NCBI GenBank assembly: GCA_011799875.1
Contig: CM022300.1
Location: 239,394,807 to 239,458,806, forward strand
DNA from: Thinopyrum elongatum
Lineage: Eukaryota > Streptophyta > Magnoliopsida > Poales > Poaceae
Direction of reading: 5' to 3'
DNA: 64,000 bases
A model generated the notes under the pieces. That model was given only the letters and a program-made list of their open reading frames with translations, was not told where the DNA came from and searched no databases. The first letter of the stretch is position 1, and each line of letters opens with the position of its first letter. Positions 1 through 11,262 of this stretch are shown here, in pieces. A program made the position numbers and the translations under genes.

Positions 1-460
1 TTTGGAGTGATTCTTCATCGCACTTTGAGGAATGGTTATATGATCCAATTATATTAGCATTGTTGAGAGATTGCACTAGCGAAAGTACGGACCCTAGGCC
101 TTGTTTTCAAGCATTGCAATACCGTTTGTGCTCACTTTTGTCACTTGCTACCTTGATGTTTTTATTTATTCAGATTATAAAAATATATTTCTACCATCCA
201 TATTACACTTTTATCACCATCTCTTCGCCGAACTAGTGCACCTATACAATTTGCCATTGTATTGGGTGTGTTGGGGACACAAGAGATTTCTTGTATTTGG
301 TTGCAGGGTTGTTTGAGAGAGACCATCTTCATCCTACGCCTCCCACGGATTGATAAACCTTAGGTCATCCACTTGAGGGAAAATTGCTACTGTCCTACAA
401 AACTCTGCGCTTGGAGGCCGAACACGAGTCTACAAGAATAAAGTTGCGTAGTAGACATCA
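1..460 (+). repeat. Element A 5' LTR, 3' portion only
   Basis: This is the R/U5 end of the LTR, ending in GTAGACATCA at 460, followed after 10 bases by the primer binding site. It matches 5640-6098 and also the U5 end of element E (about 62640-63079). The 101-316 reading frame here is inside LTR sequence and is not a gene. Confidence 0.93.
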
Positions 461-470
461 AGCTCTTTTC

Positions 471-550
471 TGGCGCTGTTGCCGGGGAGGCTAGGTAAGC
501 GGCACTCACATCCCATCAACGAAGCTCTTTTCTGGCGATGTTGCCACGGA
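471..550 (+). other. Primer binding site (tRNA-Asp) and a degenerate second copy
   Basis: TGGCGCTGTTGCCGGGGA at 471-488 differs by one base from the complement of the plant tRNA-Asp 3' end. A second copy with four mismatches lies at 533-550, and both are preceded by AGCTCTTTTC. Element E has the same leader with only one copy (63090-63107), so about 62 bases of the leader were duplicated in A. The first copy is probably the working one because it sits directly after the LTR. Confidence 0.85.
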
Positions 551-648
551 GGTGAGTGCTTGAAGGTATATCTTTAGATCTTGCAATTGAATCTTTTAGT
601 TTCTTGTTTTATCACTAGTTTGGTTTATAAAAAGAAAACTACAAAAAA

Positions 649-1563
649 ATGGAATTGAGGTTGCATCATATTATTCATCTCTATAATGTCTTTTGTGAAA
701 ATGATGGAAAGGAAAATTGTGCTCAATTGATAGAAGAAGAATTCTATAAAATGTTTGACAAAAAATCTTTGAATGATGAGCATGATTGCAATGTTGTTGG
801 TATGAATTCTTTGAATATCCATGATGCTAATGATATGCAAAGCTACAAGCTTGGGGATGCTATGTTTGATGAAGATGATATTTTTAGTCCCCCAAGTTTT
901 GATGTGCAAATTTGTTATAATGGTAGCATGCCTCCTATTTATTATGATTATATTGATGAAAGTGGATTTGGAGAGGTCATAACTTTATTTAATGATGAAT
1001 CCACTATTTTGGAGGAGGATGCAATTGATTATGACAACAAAGTTCCTATATATAATGATTATGGTGATGACATGTATGCTATATTGAATAATGATAACCA
1101 TGAAACTTGTCATCATGATTTTAATTTCCAATCACATGATAGTTATTTTGTTGAGTTTGCTCCCATAATTATTGATGAGAATAAATTTCCTTATGTATAG
1201 AGTAATAAAAAATTTATGCTTGTGGATCATGAAAAGAATGCTTTATGTGATAGCTATATTGTTGAATTCATTCATGATGCTACTGAAAATTATTATGAGC
1301 GGGGAACATATGCTTTTACATATTGCAATAATATCAAGTTTTCTCTCTATGTGTTGAAAATTTTGAAGTTTTGCTTGTTTTGCCTTCCAATGCTAGTTGA
1401 TTCTTATTCCCATAAGTTGTTTGCTCACAAAATCCCTATGCATAGGAAGTGGGTTAGACTTAAATGTGCTAGTCATATGCTTCATGATGCTCTCTTTATG
1501 TTTCAATTCTTATCTTTTACGCGAGCATCATTGAAATCATCATGCCTAGCTAAAAGGCATTAA
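649..1563 (+). pseudogene. Decayed acidic ORF of A-type elements, function unknown
   Basis: An ATG at 649 opens 183 codons rich in Asp, Glu, Asn and His, ending in TAG at 1198-1200. The same frame stays open after the stop to 1563 and still matches element E, where the codon at the stop position is GAG (63850 region), so A carries a nonsense change. The protein contains the block ESGFGEV..LF.DESTILEE once; B and E have two imperfect copies about 30 residues apart. It occupies the place of gag, first after the primer site, but shows no zinc knuckle or capsid motif I recognise. The frame also contains an exact copy of the polypurine-tract 15-mer (847-861), coding KLGDA. Function is unknown; a remnant of a captured or gag-derived frame are both possible. 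Confidence 0.6.
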
Positions 1564-3379
1564 AGAAAAATGCTTGTTGGGAGACAACCCAACATTTTAC
1601 CTACTGTTTTTGTGTGTTCACATGATTAATCTACTGTAGTAATCATTATTTATTGCTTTTGTTTCAATAAAGTGCAAAGTAAAGCCTTTGGGATAGTGTG
1701 GATGATAGTTGACTTGAATCTGTGCAAAAACAGAAACTTTTGCGCTCAGTCCAGGAATTTTTGAAATTCACTGGAACGTTATTTTGATCTGAATTTTTTA
1801 AATATGATATATATACAAATTATCTACGTTGTCCTAATTTTTCAGAATTTTTGGAGTAGCATAAGTATGGTTGGAGTACAGATTATTACAGACTGTTCTG
1901 TTTTTGACAGATTCTGTTTTCAATGCATAGTTTGCTTGTTTTCTAGTTTCTATGGCTTATATTGCTCAATATAAATTGTGGAAATGATATTCTACAGTAG
2001 TAATTGTGTGGAAACAATTATGAATCTTGTCTTTTACAGTACCAAAGTGAAATGGTTTGCTCTTTATCATACTAACCTATCTCACAAAGTTCCGTTAAGT
2101 TTTGTGTGATTGAAGTTTTCAAGTTTTGGGTGAGATGTCGATATGAGGAGAATAAGGAGTGACAAGACCCTAATCTTGGGGATTCCCAAGGCACCCCAAG
2201 TTAAATATCCAAGGAATATCCAAGCAACTAAGCTTGGGGATGCCCCGGAAGGCATCCCCTCTTTCGTCTTCAACATTATCGGTAACCTCACTTGGAGCTA
2301 TATTTTCATTCGTCACATGATATGAGTTTTGCTTGGAGAGTCATTTTATTTTATTTGGATTTGCTTGGTCTTAGTTATAATAATGTTTTGCATCTTTTAT
2401 TTCAATAAAAGTGGCAAGGATAGCCATCACCATGCTTATTTTGCAAGTCTATATGTTGCTGTTTCAAAACAGAAAGTTTGTCGCTGTTGCAAAAATTCCC
2501 GAGAAAAGTCAGAATGTGATAAAATGTTGAAACATTTTGAAAAATAATCTCTGATAAATTTTCTACAGTGTGCTAAATTTTTTGAGTTGAATAAGTATTG
2601 ATACTCTTGCATTCTTTACAGACTGTACTGTTTTGGCAGATTGCTGTTATGTTTGCATTGTTTGCATATGTTTGCTTGTTTAATGATTCTATTTGAGGAT
2701 AGGAGTATTAAATATGCAGAGGAATTTAGTATGCAATGTTGAATAATAATTCTAGTGATTTGCTACAGTAGAGAATGATAAGGTTTTTGCATTGGTTTAT
2801 ACTAACTTATCTCACGAGTTCTTGTTGAGTTTTGTGTGCATGAAGTTTTTAAGATTTACGGAAACCGTGATATAAAAGGAATCAAGGAGACGCAAAAGCT
2901 CAAGCTTGGGGATGCCCAAGGCACCCCAAGATAATATTTCAAGAAGTCTCAAGCATCTAAGCTTGGGGATGCCCCGGTAGGCATCCCACCTTTCTTCATC
3001 AACAATTATCGGTTAGTATCGGTTGAGCCTAAGTTTTTGCTTCTTCACATGAGTTGTGCTATTCTTGGAATGTCATTTTGTTTTGTTTTGCTTGCTGTTT
3101 TAATAAAATACTTAGATCTGAAAGTTTTTAAATAAGAGAGAGTCCACAATTAGCTACCTATTTACTTAACTACTCGCTTGATCTTCACTTATATCTTTTT
3201 GGAGTAGCTTGTCATTTACTCTTGTGCTTCACTTATATCCTATGAGTAAATTGTTGAATGAATTGAATATCATGAAGTTGAAATTATATGTTCATATCAT
3301 GCCTAGTGGTAGCTTCACATTGGGTTTAGAAAGTTAAATCTTTTGAGGCTTGACAATCACAATATTGGTCATACAAGCA
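1564..3379 (+). other. Element A internal region, non-coding, with repeated PPT-like hairpins
   Basis: I see no convincing gene. Two similar blocks of about 700 bases (around 1680-2330 and 2400-3060) each begin with an AT-rich stretch containing CAGACTGT..TGTTTT and end in paired motifs: AAGCTTGGGGATGCC at 2230, 2902 and 2959, and CTTGGGGATTCCC at 2175, each close to a CACCCCAAG partner that could form a hairpin. The block therefore looks internally duplicated. The same paired motifs occur in B (7423-7495) and C (14569-14639) in reverse. Confidence 0.6.
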
Positions 3380-4520
3380 ATTCATGAATGATTAGTAGAA
3401 GGAAGAGAACTTTCACATGCAAATACACTATCTTGGAAATCTTTTGTGATTGTGAGCCCCCATCAAAATATTATATGCCAAAATTGTTGACGTTGGACAA
3501 GGAAGACAACGAAATGATTTATGTTTGTTCATATTCACATAGAAGTTATATTGTCATAGATCCTTCAACATGTGGTGCTTGCCCCCCATCTTTGCTAGCC
3601 AAAAATTCCGCACTAAGTAGAGATACTACTTGTGCATCCAAAAACCCTTAAACCCAAATCTTATTTTCAAGAGTCCACCATACCTACCTATGGATTGAGT
3701 AAGATCCTTCAAGTAAGTTGTCATCGGTGCAATAAGGCAATAAAAATTGCTTCTAAAAGTGTAAGATCATTTAGTGTAAGAGAAAATTGAGCGTTGTACG
3801 AACTTGTGATGGTAAAGAAATAAAAGCGACAGACTGCATAATAAAGGTTGCCATCACAAGGGGCAATATAACGTGACGTTCTTTTGCACTAAGGGGTTGA
3901 GCATACAAACAAATGAGCGCATGGCAACCTCTGCTTCCCTCTGCGAAGGGCCTATCTTTTACTTTTATGTATTTACTTTTATGCAAGAGTCAAAGTTTTT
4001 CTCTCTATTCCTTTTTATTTTTCTCTTTTGGCAAGCATCATGTGGTGAGGAAAGATCTAGGCACATATATCCAGTTGGATATGGGTAGCATGAGTTATTA
4101 TTGTTGACATCACCCTTGAGGTGAATACGTTGGGAGGCGAAATTATAAGCCCCCATCTTTCTATGTGTCCGGTTGAAACGTTTTGCTCATGTGTACGCGG
4201 TGAGTGTTAGCAATCATAGAAGACTATATGATGGTTGAGTATGTAGAGCTCTTACTTAGACTCTGTTGAATAAGTTGAATTGCAATTGTTTGGTGACCGA
4301 GAACATAGGTTGTTGAGTTTCAAGAGAATTCATTGTTTGAACCTTAACATGTGAATTGGTTGCTACTTTAACATGAGAAGTTTTATAAGAAAGAATTGTT
4401 GTTATGATGCTAGGAAAAGTGATTGAAATTATCATTGATCAAACTTATGCACTTTGCTAGAATTCACACTTCATAAATTATTTATTTTATCATTTACCTA
4501 CTCGAGGACGAGTAGGAATT
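3380..4520 (+). other. Conserved 3' module shared with elements B, C, D and J
   Basis: A short frame at 3388-3651 resembles 26471-26740 in element D (shared TLDKEDN, HSHRSYIV, ALSRDTTCASK), and the similarity continues at DNA level to the polypurine tract. Landmarks include the GTTGACGTTGGACAAGG segment, the CTCTGCTTCCCTCTG(C/T)GAAGG segment and the TTGGGAGGCGAA segment; the last two also occur in J (reverse strand near 33530) or C (13213-13227). Being kept in elements with different LTRs suggests a cis-acting role or a shared ancestral frame. Nothing shows it is translated now. Confidence 0.6.
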
Positions 4521-4534
4521 AAGCTTGGGGATGC
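4521..4534 (+). other. Polypurine tract of element A
   Basis: AAGCTTGGGGATGC lies directly before the 3' LTR start TGATACG at 4535, the standard position for plus-strand priming. The purine run is short and interrupted. The mirror-image sequence precedes the 3' LTR of C (12821-12834). Confidence 0.8.
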
Positions 4535-6098
4535 TGATACGTCTCCAACGTATCTATAATTTATGAAGTATTCAAGCTGTTATATTATCATTCTTGGATG
4601 TTTTATAATCATTTTATAGCAACTTTATATCATTTTTTGGGACTAACCTATTGACCCAGTGCCCAGTGCCAGTTGCTGTTTTTTTGCTTGTTTTTTACAT
4701 CGCAGGAAATCAATATCAAATGGAGTCCAAATACCGCGAAACTTTTTGTGGGTTTTTTATGGACCAGAAGACATCCAATGGGCTAGAGCAGCACCTGGGG
4801 GGGTGCCCCGAGGGGGGCACAACCCACCAGGGCGTGCCTGGGCCCCCAGGCACGCCCCGGTGGGTTGTGCCCACCTTGGTGGCCTCCCGCACCGCCTCTT
4901 CGCCCTATAAATTGCCAAATATTCCAAAAACCCTTGGGGTAACCCTAGATCAGAAGTTCCGCCACTGCAAGGCCTCTATATCCACGAGATCCAATCTAGA
5001 CCCTGTTCCGGCACCCTGCCGGAGGGGGAAATCATCTCCGGTGGCCATCTTCATAATCCCGGCGGCCACCATGATGAGGAGGGAGTAGTCCACCCTCGGG
5101 GCTGAGGGTTTGTACCAGTAGCTATGTGTTTAATCTCTCTCTCTCTCGTGTTCTTGAGATGTCATGATGTTGACGTATCGCGGGCTTTGTTAATATAGTC
5201 AGATCAGATGGTGTTTTCCCCTCTCTATCTTGTTGTGATGAATTGAGTTTTCCCTTTGAGATATCATTTTATCGGATTAAATATTTTTATGGATTTGAGA
5301 GCACTTGATATATGTCTTGCATACGAATACCCGTGGTGACAATGGGGTATTATATTGATTCACTTGATATATGTTTTGGCACTCAACTCGCAGATTCCCG
5401 AGGTGACATTGGGGTAATCTATGCATAGGGGTTGATGCACGTTCTTGTCTTTGTTTCTCCGGTAGAAATCTTGGGGCACTCTTTGAAGTTCTTTGTGTTG
5501 GATTGAGCATTACGAATCTGAATTTGCTTTGGTGTTATTTTAGTATGAACTCTTGGATAGATCGATCGAAAAGAATAGATTCGAGGTGGTTTCGTACCCT
5601 ACAAACAATTTCTTCTTATGTTCTCCGCTAGATAGGAACTTTGGAGTGATTCTTCATCGCACTTTGAGGGATGGTTATATGATCCAATTATATTAGCATT
5701 GTTGAGAGATTGCACTAGCAAAAGTACAGACCCTAGGCCTTGTTTTCAAGCATTGCAATACCGTTTGTGCTCACTTTTGTCACTTGCTACCTTGCTGTTT
5801 TTATTTATTCAGATTATAAAATATATTTCTACCATCCATATTACACTTTTATCACCATCTCTTCGCCGAACTAGTGCACCTATACAATTTGCCATTGTAT
5901 TGGGTGTGTTGGGGACACAAGAGATTTCTTGTATTTGGTTGCAGGGTTGTTTGAGAGAGACCATCTTCATCCTACGCCTCCCACGGATTGATAAACCTTA
6001 GGTCATCCACTTGAGGGAAAATTGCTACTGTCCTACAAAACTCTGCGCTTGGAGGCCCAACACGAGTCTACAAGAATAAAGTTGCATAGTAGACATCA
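4535..6098 (+). repeat. Element A 3' LTR (1,564 bp), mosaic, with hairpin and TATA box
   Basis: The LTR runs from TGATACGTCTCC to GTAGACATCA. A near-perfect inverted repeat with 28-base arms (4815-4842 and 4845-4872, one mismatch) lies just before the TATA box CTATAAAT (about 4905-4912). Sequence up to about 5000 is almost identical to the U3 of element C, whereas everything after matches element E; the switch falls in or next to AGACC near 4999-5002. The frames at 4651-5088, 5277-5510 and 5699-6001 are inside the LTR and are not genes. Confidence 0.92.
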
Positions 6099-8462
6099 TG
6101 TCCCTTCTCTCTTTTTCTCTCATTTTTTTGTTTGGGCTCTTTGTGCTTTTTTTTATTTTGGGCTCTTTGGCCTATTTTTATTTTTTTAAGTCCGTAGTCT
6201 CATCCCAACTTGTGAGGGAATCATAGCCTCCATCCTTTCCTCGCATGGGACAATGCTCTAATAATGATGATCATCACACTTTTATTTACTTACAACTCAA
6301 AAATTACAACTCGACACTAGAACAAAATATGACTATATGAATGCCTCCAGCGGTGTACCGGGATGTGCAATGATCAAGAGTGACATGTATAAAAAATATG
6401 AGCGGTGGCCAAGCCATAAATACTATGCCAAGTACATGATCATGCAAAGCAATATGACAATGATGGTATGTGTCATAATAAACGGAACGGTGGAAGTGGC
6501 ATGGCAATATATCTCGGAATGGCTATGGAAATGCCATAATAGGTAGGTATGGTGGCTATTTTGAGGAAGGGTATATGGTGGGTTTAATGCACCGGCGAAA
6601 GTTGTGCGGTATTAGAGAGGCTAGCAATGGTGGAAGGGTGAGAGTGCGTATAATCCATGGACTCAACATTAGTCATAAAGAACTCACATACTTATTGCAA
6701 AAATTTATTAGCCATCAAAGCAAAGTACTAATACGCATGCTCCTAGGGGGATAGATTGGTAGGAAAAGACCATCGCTCGTCCCCGACCGCCACTCATAAG
6801 GAAGACAATCAAAAAAATAGATCATGCTCCGACTTCATCACATAACGGTTCACCATACGTGCATGCTTCGGGAATGACAAACTTTAACACAAATATTTCT
6901 ACCAATCCACAATTACTCACTCGCATGACTCTAATATCACCATCTTTATATCTCAAAACAAATGCAAGGAATCAAACTTCTCATATTATTCAATGCTCTT
7001 ATATGAAAGTTTTTATTATATCCCTCTTGGATGCCCATCATATTAGGACTAATTTCATAACCTAAGAAAATTACCATGATGTTTAAAGACTCTCAAAATA
7101 ATATAAGTGAAGCATGAGAGTTCATCAATTTCTATAAAATAAAACCACCGCTGTGCTCTAAAAAGATATAAGTGAAGTACTAGAGCAACTGCCTAGCTCA
7201 AAAGGTATAAGTGAAGCACATAGAGTATTCTAATAAATTCACGATTAATGTGTGTCCCTCTCAAAAAGTGTGTACAGCAAGGATGGTTGTGGAAAACTAA
7301 AAAGCAAAGACTAATATCATACAAGATGCTCCAAGCAAAACACATATCATGTGGTGAATAAAAATATAGCCTCAAGCAAATTTACCGATGGATTGAAGAC
7401 AAAAGAGGGGATGCCATCCGGGGCATCCCCAAGCTTAGATGCTTGGTTGTCCTTGAATATTACCTTGGGGTGATTTGGGAATCCCCAAGCTTAGGCTCTT
7501 GCAACTCCTTATTCCGTGGTCCATCAAAACTTCACCCAAAACTTGAAAACTTCACAACACAAAACTCAACAGAAAACTCGTAAGATCCGTTAGTATAATA
7601 AAATAAATCACCACTTTAGGTACTATTGTGAACTCATTCTAAATTTATATTGGTGTTAAATCTACTGTATTCCAACTTCTCCATGGTTCATACCCCCCGA
7701 TACTACCCATAGATTCATCAAAATAAGCAAACAACACATAGAAAACAGAATCTGTCAAAAACAGAACAGTCTGTAGTAATCTGGAAATTTCGTATACTTC
7801 TGTAACTCTAAAAATTCTGAAAAATTAGGAAAACCTAGGAAATTTGTATATCAATCTTGTGTAAAAAATTCAGATCAAAATCACGTTTCTGTGATTTTTT
7901 AAATTTCTGGCAATGGGCGTAAAAGTTTTTGTTTTTCAGCAAGATCAAACCAACTATCACCATAGACCATCCCAAAGGTCTTACTTGGCTCAAACACTAA
8001 TTAAAACACTAAAACACAATTACTACAGAGGTAATAATGTGTATACTCATGAAAAAAGAAAATAAAAATATTGGGTTTTCTCCCAACAAGCGCTTTTCTT
8101 TAAAGCCTTTTAGCTAGGCGTTGATAATTTTAATGATGCTCACATGAAAAATAGCAATTGAAACACGAAGAGAGCATCATGTAGCATGTGAAAAACAAGT
8201 TTAAGTCTAACATACTTTCTATGCACAGGCATTTTATAAGCAAACAAATTATCAAGACAAGCAAAAACTAGCATATGCAAGGAAGAAGAATAAAACATTG
8301 ACAATCTCAACAAGAAGAGAGGTAATTTAGTAACATGAAAATTTCTACAACCATATTTCTCTCTCTCTCATAATAATTACATGTGGGGTCATATTAAAAT
8401 TCAACAATATAGCTATCATATAAATTTTTCTCTACATGATCCACATGCATGCAAAGTTGACA
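6099..8462 (-). other. Element B internal non-coding region
   Basis: Reverse-strand counterpart of A's internal region. It holds a PPT-like copy at 7423-7436 and a partner near 7480, AT-rich sequence, and several runs of 'ATAAGTGAAGCA' spaced irregularly around 7100-7230 that also occur in C (14150-14360). The bases just after 6098 (pyrimidine-rich, 6099-6190) have no match elsewhere in the window. No gene is supported. Confidence 0.55.
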
Positions 8463-8968
8463 CTATTGCAAAATAGTGGGATTGTCATAAAATAAAATCA
8501 TGACCTCTCCAAGCCCACTTTTATCGAAAATTTCATAAGATTGATCAAACTCCAAAATAGTGGGATCATTATTTCCTAAAGTTGACACTCTTCCAAACCC
8601 ACTTTCAATATTATTGCAAACATTATTATCACGAGGCTTAAATAAATTTTCAAGATCATAAGAAGAATCACCCCAATCATGATCATTAAAATAAGTAGTG
8701 GACATAGCAAAATTAGCATCCCCAAGCTTAGGGTTTTGCATATTAATAGCACAATTGACATTAATAGAATTTATAATAACATTATTGCAATCATGCATTT
8801 CATTCAAGGAGCTATCGTGAATCACTTCTTTCAACACTTCATCACAAATTTCAGATTCACGAATTTCAAGAAAACTTCATAAAGATAATCTAGTGCACTC
8901 AACTCACTAGCAATTGGTTCATCATAATTGGATCTTTTAAAGAGATTAGCAAGTGGATGAGGATCCAT
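8463..8968 (-). pseudogene. Acidic ORF of element B, frameshifted
   Basis: An ATG at 8968 opens a frame beginning MDPHPLANLFKRSNYDEP. Near 8870 a 1-base shift moves the reading into the frame 8837-8463, which continues with the conserved H-D-C-N-N-V, P-K-L-G-D-A and two copies of the (E/K)SG(F/L)G(R/E)V motif. It aligns with the ORFs of A (649) and E (63206), but its N-terminus differs, so the family has exchangeable 5' coding ends. Role unknown; the frameshift makes it a pseudogene here. Confidence 0.6.
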
Positions 8969-9204
8969 AAAATTTTTGTTTTTGATTTCCAATAAACACA
9001 CAATTATGCCAAGTGAAAAAGCAAACAAACCAAGTAAGACATAAAGGTAAATGAAAAGAAGGCGAATAAAAAGGCAAATATTTTTGGGATTTTCTAAAAA
9101 CGTTTTAGAAGTGGGGGAGAGGAAAACGAGAGGCAAATGGAAAATAATGTAAGTGCAAGAGATGTGAATTTATGATAGGTACTTGGTAGGCTTGATGTAT
9201 AACC

Positions 9205-9222
9205 TCCCCGGCAACGACGCCG
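9205..9222 (-). other. Primer binding site of element B (tRNA-Asp, two mismatches)
   Basis: The plus strand reads TCCCCGGCAACGACGCCG, two bases different from the tRNA-Asp 3' end, 11 bases from the LTR edge at 9234. Single copy, unlike A and C. Confidence 0.8.
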
Positions 9223-9233
9223 GAAATTCTTCC

Positions 9234-10809
9234 TGCTACTTTTTGAGCTTGCGTTGATTTTTCCCTTGAAGAGGAAAGGGTGATGCAGCAAAGTAGAGGT
9301 AAGTATTTCCCTCAGTAAGAACCAAGGTATCAATCCAGTAGGAGGCACAAACAAGTCTCCAATATATGCACCTGCACAAACTAACAAACACTTGCACACA
9401 ATGCGAAAAAGGGGTTGTCAATCCCTTCACGGTCACGAACAAGAGTGAGATCTAATAGAGATAGGTATAAAAGATAAGTAAAAGAGTAAAATAAAGTAAA
9501 TATAAATAAATTGCAGCAAGGTATTTTTGGGTTTTTTGGTTTATAGATCTGAAAATATATGATGGAAAATAGACCCAGGGGCCATAGGTTTCACTAGAGG
9601 CTTCTCTCTTGAAGAAAACATACGGTGGTAAACAAATTACTATTGAGCAATTGACAGAAAAGCGCATAGTTATGAAGACATCTAAGGCAATGATCATGAA
9701 TATAGGCATCACGTCCATGACAGGTAGACCGAAATGATGCTGCATCTACTATTATTACTCCACACATCGACCGATTCCTGCCTGCATCTAGAGTATTAAG
9801 TTCATAGGAATAGAGTAACGCCTTAAGCAAGATGACATGATGTAGAGGGATAAACTCAAGCAATATGATATAAACCCCATCTTTTTATCCTTAATGGAAA
9901 CAAAATAATATGTGCCTCACTACCCCTTCTGTCACTGGGTGAAGACACCACAAGATTGAACCCATCACAAAGCACCTGTCCGATTGCAAGAAAAACCAAT
10001 CTAGTTGGGCAAACCAAATCGATAGATCGGAGAGAAATACAAAGCTATCTCAATCATGCATAATAGAGTTCAGAGAAGACTCAAATAATATTCATAGATA
10101 ATCTGATCATAAATCCACAATTCATCAGATCTCAACAAACGCACCACAAAAGAAGATTACATCGAATAGATCTCCAAGAACATCGAGGAGAACATTGTAT
10201 TGAAGATCAAAGAGAGAGAAGAAGCCATCTAGCTACTAGCTATGGACCCGTAGGTCTATGGTAAACTACTCACAGATCATTGGAAGGGCAGCAAGGTTGG
10301 TGTAGAGGTCCTCCGTGATTGAATCCCCCTCCGGCGGAGTGCCAGAAAAGGCCCCAAGATGGGATCTCATGGGAACAGAAGCTTGCGGCGGTGGAAAAGT
10401 ATTTTTGTTGTGCCCTCTGGTATAGGGGGACTATCTAAGAATATATAGTGGTGGAATTAGGGTTGGACGGTCTCCGAGGGGCCCACAAGCCCTGGGGACG
10501 CCCCCTGGGGCGCCTCCTACGGCTTGTGGCCTCCTCGTTGGTCTTCTGGCCTCCTCTCCAAGTCTCATGGGTTTCTTCTGGTCCAAGAAAAATCACCGTA
10601 AAGTTTTATTCCGTTTGGACTCCATTTGGTATTCCTTTTCTGTAAAAGTCAAAAACAAGGAAAAAACAGAAACTGGCACTGGGCACTAGGTTAATAAGGT
10701 ATTCCCAAAAATAATATAAAATAGCATATTAATGCATATAGAACATCCAAAACAGATAATATAATAGCATGGAACAATCAAAAAATTTAGATACGTTGGA
10801 GACGTACCA
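9234..10809 (-). repeat. Element B 5' LTR (1,576 bp)
   Basis: On the plus strand it begins TGCTACTTTTTGAGC and ends GTTGGAGACGTACCA. The U3 part (10650-10809) resembles element E, including the TAGTGCCCAGTGCCAG segment. A GC-rich inverted repeat containing CCACAAGCC and GGCTTGTGG lies at about 10478-10530. The U5 end is unlike those of A/E and C. Reading frames within it are not genes. Confidence 0.9.
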
Positions 10810-11262
10810 GTCTCTTGGGGTCTTGCTTGGACAGACTTGGCGGCACAGTAGCTGGTGGGAGTGCCAAAGCATTATTCCCTATAGTTGGGAGAGGAGGCCC
10901 TCCATTGTTTATCCTGGGGACAACTTGACAAGCATCTCTCTTTCTGTTGGCACCGACATCTTCCATTGCAGTGTCATCGAAGGGGCCATCATAGCCATCA
11001 ATACTATAGTCCTGGGCGGCTCCACGCCCTGCATCGCGACCCGATCTGCCTCTACCTCTGTTTCCTCCCGAATCTCTTCCTCCTCCTGGTCCTCGGCCTG
11101 GCCCCTTGAACCATGAAGCTTTCAGATCCTTAAACACAAGTGCTTTCGGGGGATGGACCCTGTCACCGCACTCCTTGAACAGGTGCCGAAGATAACCACA
11201 GACTGAGCACCAATCTGGGAGCCGTTCAAATTTAACCCTAAAGAGAACTCTCTGTAGGGTGT
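10810..11262 (-). pseudogene. LINE ORF1-like protein, zinc-knuckle part
   Basis: The minus strand encodes a CX2CX4HX4C zinc knuckle (CSVCGYLRHLFKEC, near 11190) followed by a Gly/Arg-rich tail (GRGPGGGRDSGGNRGRGRSG). It continues exactly in frame from the DUF4283-like piece 17998-18684 once element C and one copy of the GGTGT target repeat are set aside. At 10810 it is cut by element B, and its end lies outside the window. The order DUF4283 then zinc knuckle then basic tail is typical of nucleic-acid-binding ORF1 proteins of plant L1-like LINEs, though stand-alone DUF4283 genes exist. Confidence 0.75.

Larger units (their letters stand above)
1..6098 (+). mobile_element. Element A: non-autonomous Athila-type LTR retrotransposon, left end outside window
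   Basis: The first 460 bases match 5640-6098 almost base for base, so they are the tail of the 5' LTR and the 3' copy of one element. Between them lie a primer site for tRNA-Asp, one decayed acidic ORF, about 3 kb without coding potential and a polypurine tract. No gag, protease, reverse transcriptase or integrase is visible, so it must move with enzymes from another element. In the 460 overlapping LTR bases I count 6 substitutions and one 1-base gap, meaning a recent insertion. It ends at 6098 inside element B. The left target duplication is outside the window, so the 5-bp repeat cannot be checked. Confidence 0.9.
6099..10809 (-). mobile_element. Element B: non-autonomous Athila-type element, truncated by A
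   Basis: The 5' LTR (9234-10809), a primer site and an acidic ORF related to those of A and E read on the minus strand; the 3' end and 3' LTR lie beyond element A's insertion and outside the window. Its target is the LINE-like frame that resumes at 10810. The LTR end GACGTACCA differs by one base from the usual GACGTATCA. Confidence 0.85.
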
